A stretch of DNA of 64,000 nucleotides from Pyrus communis (GCF_963583255.1 NC_084814.1:19817164-19881163), one strand, 5' to 3'. Positions 32,341 through 45,658 are shown, counted from the stretch's first letter. Notes: generated from the letters alone by a model not told the origin. Program-made: numbers and translations.

Positions 32341-35300
32341 TGTGCATGTTTGGGTTGTGTTTAGAAGCAAAACCTAATATGCATGTATACTTTATTCGGA
32401 TTCAAGCTCAAATAGCCCAACACGAGATCATATTTAAACTAAATTTGTTTTATAGTTAACTTGATACGATTGACATCAATTTTATCAAACTTGAACCCTT
32501 TTTCAATAAACAAGACAACTACAAGTCTTCAGCTAGGATCAGACATTTCTACCCTCCCAATTTCCATACTCTTATCTTTTTTTATTTGTACGGTTACGAT
32601 TAAGTCATATTAATATTATATAATTATTATTTTTTATCTTATTATTTCTATAAAAAATTAATATAAAATATTAACGTAACTTAATCGTGACCACATAAAT
32701 AAAAAAAGATAAGAATGCATGAGAACTGAGAGAACAGAAAAGCCAGGTCCCTTCAGATAGACCATAAGATACAGTGAGTCTTCCATTATTGTCACTCGGA
32801 AAAACAAAATTTGTGGAAAGGTGTTTAGATTCCTCAAAAGATTAAGACTCCGAAGAGTGGTGACTTAGTGGTCGAATCAGCGTCCAAGGTGATGCAATCG
32901 GTCTTACTTTTCGGATACAATTCCCACCACCACATGTTTCCTTTCACTTTCTTTTTCCACAAAAGTTTCAAAAGAAAAAGAAACAAAATTTAATAAGCGA
33001 TTGAAATAATGCAAAGTCTGCTTTTCGTACAATGCTCATGCATACTCATAAATTAAAATTACAGATACGACAACAAACTAGAATAAAAGGAACAATAATT
33101 CTATTTTTCTTTCTTTTTTTCTCCTACTCATTTTTTCTTATGTTTGAACGTTCAATATTTCATATTTGTTGGGAGAGAAAGAAAAAGTAGAAAGAAGAAA
33201 AAAAATAAATGAGAGAAGAAAAGGAAGGGTGGGAAAAGAGGGAAGGGCAGAGAATTCCAATCTGAATTAACCAGTGTGATCTGACATCCAATTTTTGTGA
33301 TTTAGAGCATTCTCAACGCAAGATTTATAATTTTAAACATATTTTTATATTTGAACAAAAAAAGCGGCCAATTTGAGGTTTTTTTGTTTTCTCTTTTAAA
33401 TTTTAGACACATACTTTTATATTTGAATTATATGTTACATCTAAAATTTGAGTTTTTGTATTGCAGGAAAAAACATTTGAGTCAAAACTTGAGTTTTTCA
33501 CAATTTAACTATGTGCATTGAAGATGGTTGTAGTAAAAAATCAAATCTTACTTTTTCGGTTGAATAACATTTTTTTTCTTGTTAGTATAAGCTTTACCTC
33601 AAACTCAAATATTATACCAGAATTTCAATTTGGGTCTCACTTTGACAGATAACTTATTAGAGTTTTGAGTATCTGGTGCATTAGATAAGGTTATTCTTAT
33701 ATTTAAGAAGTCCAAATTTTTTTGGTGCATTAGAAATGACATTAAACCTAGTTAAGAGTTTAAATTGACTCGCTCTATATTCGCAAGAAGAAGAGCGCTT
33801 ACGCAAAGGACCACTCTCATATACAAGGAGTTCTTCATTCAACGTCAATTGTTATCGTACAACAAAACTGTTTAGTTTGAAAGTAACTTGTATAAAACAA
33901 GTTTACTATCATACGTTTCAGTCTAAAAAATACAATATTATGTAGAACTTACTTGTGACAATATCAATAGACCGATATGTCGCATAATTTTGGAATCGTT
34001 AAATGTAAGTTGTGATCCTTCCGTTCTTCATTACAATGCCACGTGGCTTAGATTCGAAAGAACCCTCGTAGTAATAATAATATTTTGTTTGTTTTGTTCT
34101 TTTGCTTTTGTTGTTAAAGTTCGATTTTCTTTTCCTTTCCTCTGTTTGCATTGAATCATTGAACTTCCTCAAGAAGGTTATTTGTCCATTTTAGTAAATT
34201 AAATATTCTTTTATTTGTCAATCTTAGTAAATTAAATATTCTTTCATTCCCATTCTCACCCCAAAAAAAAAAAAAAAAAAAAGTAAAAAAATTGCATCTT
34301 CATATCAAAATCTATTTCTATTCTATTAAGAGAAGATGGCTTATCAACTTTTTGCCCCCTTTTTTTTTTGCCCTCATTTTTTATACACAATGTTGGACAT
34401 GAGGAGGGCAAAGTAGTAATTTTGTATCTTTTGAACTTTTTGCCATTTTTTCCTATTTTGTCCTCATTTTTGATACACAATATTTACATAAGGAGGGAAA
34501 AATAGTAATTTTGTATCAAAATATTTATATCAAATAAAAATATGCACTTATTAAGAGAAATTGTCCCACCATCATTTTTTCATATAGGTAAGTGAAATCA
34601 TGATGTTTTTTTGGATATTTTGAATGAACTGAAGTGGTTTGCGTTTGAGGAGAACGTGGGAGGAAGTGGGCGGTTGTTTACACATACAAAGTGTGTGCTC
34701 TCTGCTAGTAAATAAATAAAAATAAGAGAATTATTATTAATACTAGCAAAGGTCACACACTGTGTGTTGAGAAATGTATGTTTTAAATATTTGTTTTTAA
34801 CAGGTTGGCAAGCATCCCAAAAAAATAAGGGTTGGCAGTTGGGGGAGAGAGAGAGAGAGAGAGAGAGAGATGAGTTTGGAGGGTATTCATGAAGTGACAT
34901 AGTTGTGAGGTTTAAAAAAAACAGTAAAAACTTGTTTGTACACAATCACTTTAATGCCCACATTGTTTTCTTTTCTAATATCTTCTTTCAGTTTTGTATT
35001 AAAGGCTATAGTAGTAACTTTATTTGTTTATGGTTGACAAATAGTAGTTTATTAATATGTAATTTAGATTAAACAATTAATGTGCGTTTTCTTGTCAAAC
35101 TATATTCACTTCTTATAAAAGTATTTTTCATAATTAGACTCTTTAGGGAAAGGGATCTCGATTTTTCCGAAAAATGGAAATTTGTTATGAGATCCATTTC
35201 ACATTAAACTTTAACGATCCGAATGTCTATTTTGTAAATCTTGATTCATAGATCATTCTTACAAAATTTCAATTCAATTCAGTCGGAAACCAGTTGCCTA

Positions 35301-35588
35301 TTTAACTATCAAGATGAAATTTTAATGTTTCTTAGAGAACAAAGTGTTAGTTAATTTCTTTGACTTAATTAGATGCCTTAAATACTTTCGATTTGACATA
35401 TTTTGCAAGGATGATTTATGAGGTGCAACTTGAAAAATAGACGATTCAGATTATTAAAACTCGACGTTGTGTGAGCATCATATTCCCAGTTTTTTTTTAA
35501 TTTTTTTATTTTATAAAAATAGAGATTTCTTTTCTTAAAGACCTTTTTTTTTCTTAATATATATAAAAAACTTAAATGCATAATTAAA
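32341..35588 (+). promoter_or_regulatory. Copy 4 of the promoter block: upstream region of gene C
   Basis: It matches copy 1 along most of its length: 32490-32990 with 1110-1410, 33290-33950 with 1690-2340, and 34020-34200 with 2415-2620. A perfect G-box palindrome, GCCACGTGGC, lies at 34038-34047, at the place of gene A's ACACGTGGC. Unlike A, extra sequence (about 34200-35580) separates this from the TATA box. That part includes a tandem duplication of about 85 bp (34350-34430, 34438-34520; shared words TACACAATRTT and AGTAATTTTGTATC) and a (GA)n run at 34844-34870. No gene is seen in it. Confidence 0.6.
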
Positions 35589-35825
35589 TTTTTGGGTTCC
35601 ATAACCATTCCGAAAAATAATTGTGGCCTTTATATATAAACAAAACCCCACCCCCCCTCTCCCCAACACCAAAACTTCCTTTGTAGCGTCCACCTTCGCT
35701 CGACTCTCTGTCTTGTTTACTTGCTCTACCTGCTTGCTCTCTCTGAGTCTCTGTGACTTTGTTTAATCTCTCTGTAACTGAAAAGCCGGCTGTGGTTTTG
35801 TGATCGCCCGTCGAACGTACCGAAA
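35589..35825 (+). promoter_or_regulatory. Core promoter and 5' leader of gene C
   Basis: The TATA box CTTTATATATAAAC (35628-35641) is preceded by CCATAACCATTCCGAAAAAT, close to gene A's CAATAACCCTTCCCAAAAAA. The leader is C- and CT-rich, with GCTCTCTCTGAGTC, and ends TACCGAAAATGG around the start codon exactly as in gene A. Confidence 0.65.
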
Positions 35826-38800
35826 ATGGCAACGCCGAGAAAGCACATTGAAGAAATACGCAAAGAAAAGTTCTCCATTGGAGAGGAAAAACTCAACCCT
35901 TTAACTGAAGATCTTCATCAGGCAGTAAAAAATCTCTCTCTTGAACTGTATACCAAATCTGTCCACTTTGTCATGGAACTGATTCAGGTAATTTGCATTC
36001 CCATTCCTATATCTATATATATATATGTATATGTGTTTGTACATGTTTATACACTCCTAGTAAAAACACTCGGTTGTTGAAGGATAGGATTGCACATCGT
36101 CCATACAACAAAATAATATATCTCATTCTTAATATCACAAAAGGCTTCGGTCTCGGCGATATTAGGGATATAAATTTTTATAAATTAATTTTACATTATT
36201 TTGTATCTGGGATCTTATTTTCCAATATGCTCTCTCTTGAGTGACTCCACATGGGATCACAATGGAAACCAATTTTCAAATTGGTGTCACTGAGTATTTA
36301 TCATATATAGCCAAGACTTATCCTCTAATTTCATAAATATCATTTTTTTAATTATAAAAACTATCAATTATAGCAAAAAAACACACCTAAATAAATCTAA
36401 ATGCCGTAAAAATTAACACCCAATTACACTGGACCTAAAATCCTTGGAGTTCCTTTCGATTCCAACTCATTCCTTTCGATTCCAACTCATGTAAGACATA
36501 CAAAAGGACTACTGGCTTATGTCCGAGAAAAAACTAATTTTGACTGCCGGAAAGTAGAGTTCACCAGGGTGCTCAATGTCGGCAATGAAGAGGTTGAAGG
36601 GGATAGGGTTATGGTGGTGGAGTGTAGGAGCGAAGGTGAAGTTGGACCAGTTTTAAGGCGACGGTGGCTAAAAAGCCTTTAATTTATTTTACTGTTAAAT
36701 TTGAGGATATTTGTGTTTACTTAAGTGAAATTTTGGATATATTTGAATTTTTTTATAAAAGTGACATTTTTGAAAGGGTTAATTTTTGTCTATATTTGAT
36801 AAATACTCGTATAAATGTGAAGAACACGAACAATAACAGTCCTATCTCAAGTTCCTAATATAAAAATGAAACTATATATGACATATAATTTGCAGTTCCT
36901 ATAGGTTGATATATTCGAACAACAGTTTTCTTCCCGGTGAATCCAAATTTATTGTAAGCCTATGAAATTTTGCGTACTTGCTGCTCATTCATTAAGAGAA
37001 AAAGCTTGCACAGTTTAAAGAAAAAAGATTTAATTGAGGGTATTTGGGTCTATTCAAGAGTGATTTTGGCTATGTATGAAATTTGTCATAAAAGTTGACA
37101 TTTATGAGATTGGGGGCTAAAATTTGGCCATATATGATAAAAACTCCGTTGTACCAAAGTTAACACAATTTTTTTCACAGCCCAGTCATCATTCAGGGAC
37201 TAGTGCTATTGTAACGTTTTGAGGTCCCAATCAATTAAATACTCTTAAGTTGGAGTTGGCGCAACTTTTCAAAGCCTCAATTTAAGAAGGCAAATTCAAG
37301 TCCAATAAATCAGGTCCAAGACGTGTTGAAAGAATTGTACGCTTTTATTTCATGTCAGATTTTCAAAGAGATGGGCCACTGGTTCACTCCTATCCACACT
37401 TATAAAACTTAACACCTAGTTAATACATCATTGAGTTGACAAGTTCAGTGTGGTTAGGAGTGGGTTAGTGACCCGTCTCTCTGAATATCTGACATCAATA
37501 TGCATGATGAATTTTATTTTTGGTGTTAGCGTGGTTAGGTCAGTTGACTAGGAATTCTTTCTATATTTTTCTTCTCCTGGTGAACACTAGGAATTCTTTC
37601 TTAGAATAAGAATAATAATTCTTCTTTCATTCATTCACTTCAAATGTCATAAATAAATATGAAGTTTCTAAGGGTAGAAAAAAGGTGTGCCGAAAGAATA
37701 TCACCTTGTCAAATGCGGAAATGAATTTCCCTTATAATATATCCTTGTCTAGAAAAGAAAAGTAGATGTTTTTGCAAGAAGGTTGTAGTTCAAGTGGCAA
37801 AGAGCAATTCCGAGTCGCGTGTTCAATTTCCCCTCTCCCCAATATTTTTTTGTATCACAAGAACTAAATGCGTTTTGAAGAAAGATTAAGGACTTTATGT
37901 AGGTTTGTGCGCATGCATGTAGGTATTAGTTTGCTGGATAATGTATTTGAAGGTTTTTAATTTCGTTTAATACATTCAGTAAAGTTAAACTGTTAAAGAT
38001 TACATTGGATAAGATGCTATTCTATTTCTCAATGTTTTAATCGATTGGAAATGGGAAATAATTTAGTATTGTGAAGATATATGCTAGTGAATCTTAATCT
38101 TAATCGATAGCCACTATGAACAATTTTAAGATTTAACTTTTGTTTCTTATATGGTTTGATTGAAATGACAAAACATGGTGTATTTTACTTCACAGAATGC
38201 AGAAGACAATGAGTACGCAGACGGCGTTGATCCATCCCTTGAATTTGTCATAACGTCCAGGGACATAACCGGCACAGGGGCTCCTGCCACATTGCTGGTT
38301 TTCAACAATGAGAAGGGATTTTCACGTAAGAACATAGAATCCATTTGCAGCATTGGCCGGTCCACCAAGAAAGGCAACCGGAAGCGCGGCTACATTGGAG
38401 AGAAAGGTATGTGCTCATCAGTACATTACTTCCCTTAGCATTATGGAAGCCACCCAACGTTTCATTTGATACAATGTGGCACATGTTTATGATCAGCCCT
38501 TATGTTATAGAAATGCTCCAAGATTTAATAATTCTCTGCGAGTTCACATTTCAGTCGTCTATTGCGAACTATATATGTGCTATATTATAGTATGCTTGAT
38601 ACAGAAAAAATAGTACTTTGATTGGAATTATTCTGCAGATATCAAAATTTAGGTATTAATCGGTAAAGTACACAACCGAATTTTGGAATGGCTATAAGCT
38701 TATATGTGTTTTCTTTCTTGTTTGGTAGTTATGATTTATCATTGTTGTGCTAATTCAACCATGTTTCTGGTTAATCTACAGGAATTGGCTTCAAGAGTGT

Positions 38801-41800
38801 GTTTCTGATCACAGATCGGCCCTACATCTTTAGTAATGGCTATCAGATAAGGTTCAGCAAAGAGCCTTGTCCGCATTGCAATCTCGGGTACATTGTTCCT
38901 GAATGGGTTGAGGAAAATCCTACTCTATCTGACATACAACAGATATATGGTTCTAGTTCTGCCCTTCCAACCACAACGCTGATCTTACCTCTAAAGCCCG
39001 ACGAGGTCCATCCTGTGAAGCAGCAGCTCTCAAGCATGCATCCGGAAGTTCTCTTGTTTCTTTCAAAGATTAAGCGACTCTCAGTTAGGGAAGATAATGA
39101 GGATCCAAGGCTCAACACTGTGAGCGCAATATCAATATCAAGTGAGATTGATCTTGTGGCGCGGAAGAACATTGATGCTCAGTCCTACACGCTCCACCTC
39201 TGTGCAAAAGAAAGTGGGGACGGCGACAAAAATTGTAGCTATTATATGTGGAAGCAGAAGTTTCCTGTCAGGCAAGAATTCAGAGAGGAGAGGAGAATGG
39301 AGGTCGATGAGTGGGTAATCACACTAGCATTTCCATATGGGGAGCGCCTTCATAGAGGAACAAGCTCACCCGGGGTCTACGCATTCCTTCCCACTCGGAT
39401 GTTTACAAATTTGCCCTTCATAATTCAGGCAGATTTTCTGTTACAATCATCAAGAGAAAATATTGTCTTGGACAGCAAGTGGAATCAAGGAATTCTTAAT
39501 TGTGTGCCCGTTGCATTCCTCAAAGCATTTATCACCCTCGTGAAAACTGTAGGAGATGCACCAGTTTCTAGTTTGCCTCCTTATTTTAGGTTCTTACCTG
39601 TCCAGAACACCCCCTATGATGAATTGAATGTTGTGAGGGAGTCAATCAAAGCACTGCTTATTGAGGAAGACATTGTACCAACCAAGTCACACAAGCGGAC
39701 GTTCTTCCATAAACCTCACGAAGTGGGTAGGTTGTTGCCTGCTTTCTGGAGTTTTGAGAAAGGCGAGCGACCAAAGGGTTAGCTTGGGGACCATCTCTTC
39801 CCATGGCAGATATGTTTTGTGTGATTCATTTGACAAAGAGGAGTATGATCACATTCTGAATTTCCTTGGAGTTGAACCAGTCAACGATGAGTGGTATGCT
39901 AAATGCATTCAGAGTTCCGATATTGTAGCCGGAGTGTCGGAGGATGTCTATTTGGAGCTTCTGTTGTTTGTCTCCGATAAATGGAGGCGGACATTCCACT
40001 GCACCAACATCAAGAACATTCCACTGATAAAATACGTGGATTTTGACGAGAGTGTATCATTCTGCAGCTTAAGCGCAATGCAGATTGGTGAAAAGAAGAT
40101 TTTCCTATCCCGTCTTTCTTGTCATATCACATGGTTGATTGATTGGAACAAGGAATTTATATCCACAGCGAGTCTTCTTTTTATGCCAGAAATAACCCAG
40201 CAAGCTCTCCAGTCATGTTCTAAGAAGGAGGAGTTGGTGAAATGGTTTGCAGAAGAATTGAAGGTTGATGCTGTAAGTGTTTACGAGTATGCAGTTCGCC
40301 TCAATCATTCTCTTGGCAATGAGCGAAAACCTGTTGTTGCATATGCCCACTTTTTGTATCATTCATTGTGCAATAAGTATATCTCTGCTTACCAAGTTGT
40401 AGATTTATGTAGTAAAATGCCACTTGTGAATAACTACGGCCACGTTAATAGACAAAGGAGAGGGCTTATTGTCCCTGCCTATGAAAGCAAATGGGCAGGT
40501 TTGACTGATTCAAATCTGTGGATCGAAGAAGGCTATGTCGAGTTAGGAGAAGATTACATAAAACCAGGCCGCTATGCAGGTAAAGTTACAAAAAAGAAGC
40601 AGCTCCTTGAGTTCCTCAAAGATCACGCTGCAGCTTCGGATGTCCCTTATATTTCTGCTCCCAATGCATGTATTCCAACTGTGTCTTCAACTCTTACGAA
40701 GCAAAATGCATTCTTGCTTTTGGACTGGATTCATCACCTGAAATACGAGAAGGTTCAAATTCCAGAGAAGTTTTTGAAAAGCATAGCAGACGGTAACTGG
40801 CTGAAAGTTTATTTGAATGGATCTTCAGGTTCCAGCAGGCCACCTTCGCAGTCATTCATACTCACGTCGTCATGTGGAAACATTCTGCAGAGTGGATCTA
40901 ATTTTGTTGATATCCCATTGGTTGACATGAGTTATTATGGCGAGAAAATTAATGATTACAAGGAGGAGTTAAAAGTACTTGGAGTTATGTTTGAATACGC
41001 AGAAGCATGCAAGTTTATTGGGAATCGTCTTATGTCTCTTGCATCTTCAACCATTTTAACTAAATACAGTGTACTTTCAATCCTGAATTTTATCAAGTTT
41101 TTGAGGGACAGATATCTTTCACCAGAAGAATTCATATCCAGTATTAAAAAGGGGCAATGGCTTAAAACGTCCCATGGCTATAGGTCTCCAGTTGGATCTG
41201 TCTTGTTCAACCAAGGGTGGCGAATTGCATCCAAAATTAGTGACATTCCATTCATTGATCAGGAGCTTTACGGTGAAGAAATTCTTCATTTCAGGGAAGA
41301 ACTCGAGTTGCTTGGTGTGGTTGTTTCCTTCCGCACAAATTACCAGCTCATGATCGACCACCTAAAGCCACCGTCATGCTTATTACCTTCTCTAACATCG
41401 GATGCTATTCTACTACTGCTGAAAATTATGAATATCTCAAATTCATCTGATAAGATTGTCCAAGCATTGAGTGGAACAAGGTGCCTGAAAACAAACAATG
41501 TTTACAAGTTTCCACATGAATGTCTCTTGTTTCACAAGGAATGGGGTTGCCTTCTTCAGGTGTTTAGTGGTCTCCCATTGATTGATCACAATTTCTACGG
41601 AGACAACATATTTTTATACAGAAATGAGTTGAAGAAAATAGGGGTGGTTGTTGATTATGAGAAGGCTGCCAAAGTATTTGCTCGTTATTTCAAGCAGTAC
41701 GCATCTTCGACTTCCATCACCAAGGAAAATGTTGCATCATTTCTGTTGTGTTGTAGAAAGCTGAAGGGAACTCCTTTTGAATTTCCTGAAGATCTGAAAA

Positions 41801-43719
41801 GCTGCATTCGGGAGGAAAAGTGGTTGCGCACTCGTCATGGTGATTATAGATCTCCAAGAGAGTGCATTCTCTTTAGTCCTGATTGGGAATGTATCTCTCC
41901 AATATCTCATCTCCCTTTTATCGACGATTCTGAAAATTATTATGGCAAGAACATTCATGAATATAAGAAGGAGCTCAAGTGCATGGGCGTCATTGTGGAA
42001 TTCAAGGATGGTGTCATGTTTGTGGCTTCTAATCTTTGTCTTCCCCAGAAACCAAGCAGCATTTCCCCAGAAAATGCGCTAGCATTGCTGGAGTGCATGC
42101 AGATTTTATTGCAGGCGAAAGATTATTCCTTTCCGGATGCATTCAGAAAGAAGGTTTCTCAACCATGGTTGAAGACTTATGCTGGTTATAGGCCTCCCAG
42201 CAAGTGCTTGTTGTTCAACTCCAAATTTGATTCGTTTCTGAAAAAGACTGACGGACCTTTCATTGACAAAGAATTTTATGGTTCTAAAATTACAACCTAC
42301 AGAAAAGAGCTCTCTGCAATAGGGGTGATCGTTGAAGTGGAGCAAGGATGTCCACTGATTGCCAGCCACCTTGATTTTCATAATGAACTTTCCACTTTCG
42401 TTCGAGTATATAAGTACTTGAATGAGTTTAAGTGGAAGCCGGATTGTGAGGCTGACAAAAGGATCTGGATTCCGAATGGAAATCAGAATGGAGAGTGGGC
42501 TAGTCCTGATCAATGCGTTATTAATGACAAAGACGGGCTATTTGGTTTGCAGCTGACTGTCCTGGAGACCTACTTTAAGCATGACCTGCTAGTGTTCTTT
42601 TCGTATGCTTTTGGGGTAAAATCTCGTCCTTCTATTGAGGACTACTGCAAGCTCTGGAAGGTTTGGGAAAGCTCCAAAAATAGATTGTCGCATGCGCAGT
42701 GTTGCAAGTTCTGGGTTTATATTGCAAAGAGCTGGAATTCGAAAACAGAGAAAGTTCTTCATGAGGCCTTGGTGAAACTGCCTGTTAATTCCGGCTCAGA
42801 TGAAATCTTGTTGCTAAACAAGTCGGACGTGTTTCTTGCTGATGACTTGCTAGTGAAGGATCTTTTTGAGCAGTCTTCTCATCACCCCTTATTTGTTTGG
42901 TACCCTCAGCCGAGCTTGCCTGCATTACCTCGGACTACATTGCTTGAAATTTACAGGAAAATTGGTGTTCGCACTATTTCCGAATCTGTGCAGAAGGAAG
43001 AAGTGCCCCTAGAAATTGTCCTTGGGCAACAGGTAATTCCAAGGGATGGTTTGATTGGGAAACCGCTGTTGAAGCTCATTCTTGGTTTTCTAGCTGATCC
43101 CGCCTTCAAAATGGAAGCAGAAAGGAGGCATGAAGCTGTGCAAGGCCTTCGCAATCTTACTATTGTGGAGACAACCGAACCAATCAATGTAAGCTATAAC
43201 TTACCATTGTCTTCCGGGGAGGTTTTGAACGTGAGGGCAAGCCGAAAGATACGATGGGACAAAGAAAAGTCCACATTTTTCACACAGAAAATGGACAGAT
43301 CTGGAGGGCAGAAAAGTGTCATCGAGTTTGCCACATATTTCTCTGAAGTAATATCTGCCGGTGTCCTGTGGGAGAACACTGATCATATACCTGCACTTTC
43401 GGAGCTGATCAAGTTGGCATTCGTGCTGGATTTCGACGAGGAAGCAGTTGAGTTCTATATGAAGTCCAAGAATTTGCGAATCTTCGTCGAGGATGAGGAG
43501 TTCCTCGGCGAAAGTGGCGGCACGTTCTCTGTCGGCATGTTTGCTGTCGGCAGCGACCATGCAGCCGCGCGTGTTTCCAGGCACGTGACAGCGCGTGACG
43601 GCACGTGGCACCACCGCAGCGGATCACGGATGCATGTGGCTGGAGCACGGAGGCGGGTGGCTGGAGCACGGTGGCGCGTGGTGACTCGTGCGGCGGTAAG
43701 TGCAGGACCCGAGACCTAA
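35826..43719 (+). CDS. Gene C: sacsin/NO VEIN-like GHKL-ATPase gene with frameshift and altered C-terminus
   Basis: Exons 35826-35987, 38196-38406 and 38782 onward have the same splice sites and phases as gene A. The protein keeps the ATPase motifs (ELIQNAEDNEY across the first splice, FNNEKGF, GYIGEKGIGF), the CPHC motif and the five repeats. Near 39751 two bases are missing relative to A and D (GGAGTTTTGAG against GGAATATTTTGAG). Reading therefore stops at 39780-39782, giving about 457 residues. In the shifted frame the rest stays fully open for some 3.9 kb (to 43719), so the break is recent, is a sequencing error, or is spliced around. After ...FVEDEEFL the usual ending is replaced by about 65 residues from GC-rich DNA rich in Arg, Ala and Gly. 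The normal 3' UTR is missing. Whether any product works is doubtful. Confidence 0.85.
36290..37145. mobile_element. TIR element(s) in intron 1 of gene C
   Basis: Left end AGTATTTATCATATATAGCC (36291-36310). Inverted partners lie near 36783-36806 (GTCTATATTTGATAAATACT) and again near 37118-37138 (TTGGCCATATATGATAAAAA), which suggests one element inside or beside another of the same family. A relative adjoins the Cassandra array (30510). These and other inserts make intron 1 2.2 kb against 212 bp in gene A. Confidence 0.55.
37770..37860 (+). mobile_element. Possible tRNA-derived SINE head
   Basis: The A-box-like stretch TTGTAGTTCAAGTGGCAAAG and, 25 bases on, the B-box-like GTGTTCAATTTCC have the spacing of tRNA-derived SINE heads, followed by a T-rich stretch. 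No cloverleaf can be folded, so it is not a tRNA gene. Confidence is low, as ends were not found. Confidence 0.4.
43500..43719 (+). other. GC-rich foreign segment forming the C-terminal tail of gene C
   Basis: The match to genes A, D and F ends at GAGGAGTTCCTC (43495-43506). The next 210 bases are far richer in GC than anything nearby and hold repeated words: GGCACGTG twice, and GTGGCTGGAGCACGG twice (43636-43650 and 43660-43674). The stop at 43717-43719 is followed by AT-rich DNA. The origin was not recognised. It may be part of an inserted element, or a fragment of another gene joined by rearrangement. Confidence 0.6.
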
Positions 43720-44612
43720 GCTTAGGTTTTTTTATGTTCAAAATCACACGGCGTCTTCCGTTTATTGTTTAAGGTTTAGTTTGTGTTTAGTTTGTGTCGT
43801 TAAGTTCTGTCGTACTAATATAATGTGTGGATCTTACTAATATAATGTGTGGTTTCACTGTAAATAATTATTGTGATATTCCGATCATTCGTCAATATAT
43901 AAATGCTGTGAACTTTAATCTGTATTAGTTAATGTGATTTTCTTGTGATTTTGGACAGTTGATAGTTGATAGCTTCTTTTGTTGGCACCCAATCTATTCA
44001 AATTATTCATAAATACTATTTTGTTAACTTGATAGCTTCTTTAGTGTGAGAAAGCGTTGCACCCATATTTCTGTCTCTTGGATATTAGAATCTCTACGAA
44101 ATCTACCAAAATGCGCCTGAATCCACGTGACGATTTCAGTTTCCTTCCTTGATTCATGGTAAGAGGAGGGTACATATACAGATGTTGGTTAGGCCAGTTG
44201 GACAGGGTAGCATACGTACTCCTTTGCAACTGAGTTTAAATTCATTACAGTATATTTTTTTGTGCAAGAAATAAATTAAAGTAGGCACCGTCTTGTCCAT
44301 GCCAAAGCTCGAATAAGGTTAGTTGAAATTTTGAATGAAACATTTTTTGTTTTGGAACAACTATTTTTGTTCACCACCTTTAATCACTTATCTGAGACCT
44401 CCATGCATGGATTGTATCGTAGTAGATATCGTCATAAAATTAGGTTAATTACACTAACACTTTATGAGATTTATTAAATTTTCACAAAACTCCCTTACGT
44501 TTAACACATTACACTAACACCCATTGAGGTTTTAATTCACTTACCCAAAACCTCTTCTATTCAAATTTCATCTAAAAAATTTCCGTTAAGACAGATTTAC
44601 TCTTAAAATTAA
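43720..44612. other. Gene-free stretch behind gene C
   Basis: It holds a direct repeat CTAATATAATGTGTGG (twice, 43816-43853). From 44440 to 44603 there is a stretch with TTACACTAACACCC-like words, repeated twice, that resembles the end of a non-autonomous element. None of the 3' flank shared by A, F and D is present. Confidence 0.45.
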
Positions 44613-44910
44613 GAGTAATGTTATTCATACTATCTTTTTATACCATATTTCTATACCACCTTAGGTGGCATCTGATGTGGACAGTCACATCATTTGAAAA
44701 ATTTGCAAAACCCAAGAAAAAGAAGGAGAAAAACTCCCTATGTACCACAATCATCATTTAATTAACTAGTTTTTCTTAATTATTAATTTATTAAATAATG
44801 AACTAAATTTAAAAATCTGATTAATTCAAATGATTTGGCTGTTCACATCAAATGCCACTTAAAGTGGTATAAAAATGTGGGACAAAAACATTGTATGAAT
44901 AATATTATTG
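44613..44910. mobile_element. Mutator-type MITE (298 bp)
   Basis: Flanked by a perfect 9-bp duplication, TAAAATTAA (44604-44612, 44911-44919). Long inverted ends: GTAATGTTATTCATACTATC and TGGCATCTGATGTGGACAGT on the left pair with their inverted partners on the right over about 85 bases. No coding capacity. Confidence 0.8.
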
Positions 44911-45317
44911 TAAAATTAATTACATAAGAAAAATACATAAACTTTACAAAGAAATAGAAAAATCAAAACAATAATAAAAAAATAAAAAATCCCTAGCAGC
45001 CAACCATTTCCTTCTCGATAAGGCACCCGTCCCCCCACCTCGCCATGGCTTCCGGCAAACCCATCCCCTTTATTTCTCGACAAGGCACTAGCAACAAATA
45101 TAAAAGGAAAATCCCAATATATAATTGATCAGATCATCCAAAAGATACCTTGCTCATACATATCCAAGTTGAGGGAATGGATCCCCAAGGCTAGAAAAAG
45201 GGGCTGCAAAACTAAGAGACACCTGCCATATCATAAGTCAGCCCAAGAGTTGCAGCAAAGCACCTTGGATTTTAGCTTGGTATGAGACTGGTAAAGCCAC
45301 GACGGCTGGGTTTGGAG

Positions 45318-45658
45318 TAAAAGATATCAACTTGAAAAACAAGAATGCTTGAACACAGTTCAGTTTGTAGGCTCAACTCAGTTAACTATGAGTGATGCCG
45401 ATGTATTCCATTTATAGAGATTTACAAGGTATTCAGTTACAAGGAGATTTATCTCCTACATCAAAACATTTACAGGATAAATATATTTGACAATTATCAT
45501 GATCAAAAACTGTGCAACAGACTTGATAGAGAAGAGGTTGATGCTTATCCAAACTCTACTTGCAGGTTTGAGTGTTAGACGCGGGAAAGGGTGTTGCTGT
45601 TATCAGGTTTGGCTGACTGGATTGCTGATGTGGATTGGACTGCTGACATGGTTTATCA
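45318..45658 (-). repeat. 3' LTR of Copia element 2
   Basis: 341 bp, ending GGTTTATCA next to the polypurine tract complement. It matches the right LTR with few changes, for example CAGACTTGATAG against CAAACTTGATAG. Confidence 0.9.

Noticed and set aside
34598..34945. Minus-strand open frame of 115 codons with a serine/leucine run
   Set aside because: The run comes from the (GA)n microsatellite; no conserved domain and no counterpart upstream of gene A.
37770..37860. Possible tRNA gene
   Set aside because: A- and B-box-like words are present but no cloverleaf with an anticodon arm can be made; a SINE head is more likely.
43409..43747. Minus-strand open frame rich in His, Arg and Pro across the end of gene C
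   Set aside because: It is a by-product of the GC-rich tail; no domain, and the plus-strand frame continues gene C.
45160..45295. Plus-strand basic open reading next to Copia 2 (KLREWIPKARKRG...) that slightly resembles the zinc-finger end of SRS proteins
   Set aside because: It is on the opposite strand to the SHI/LRP1 remnant and lacks the cysteines; similarity is judged to be chance.
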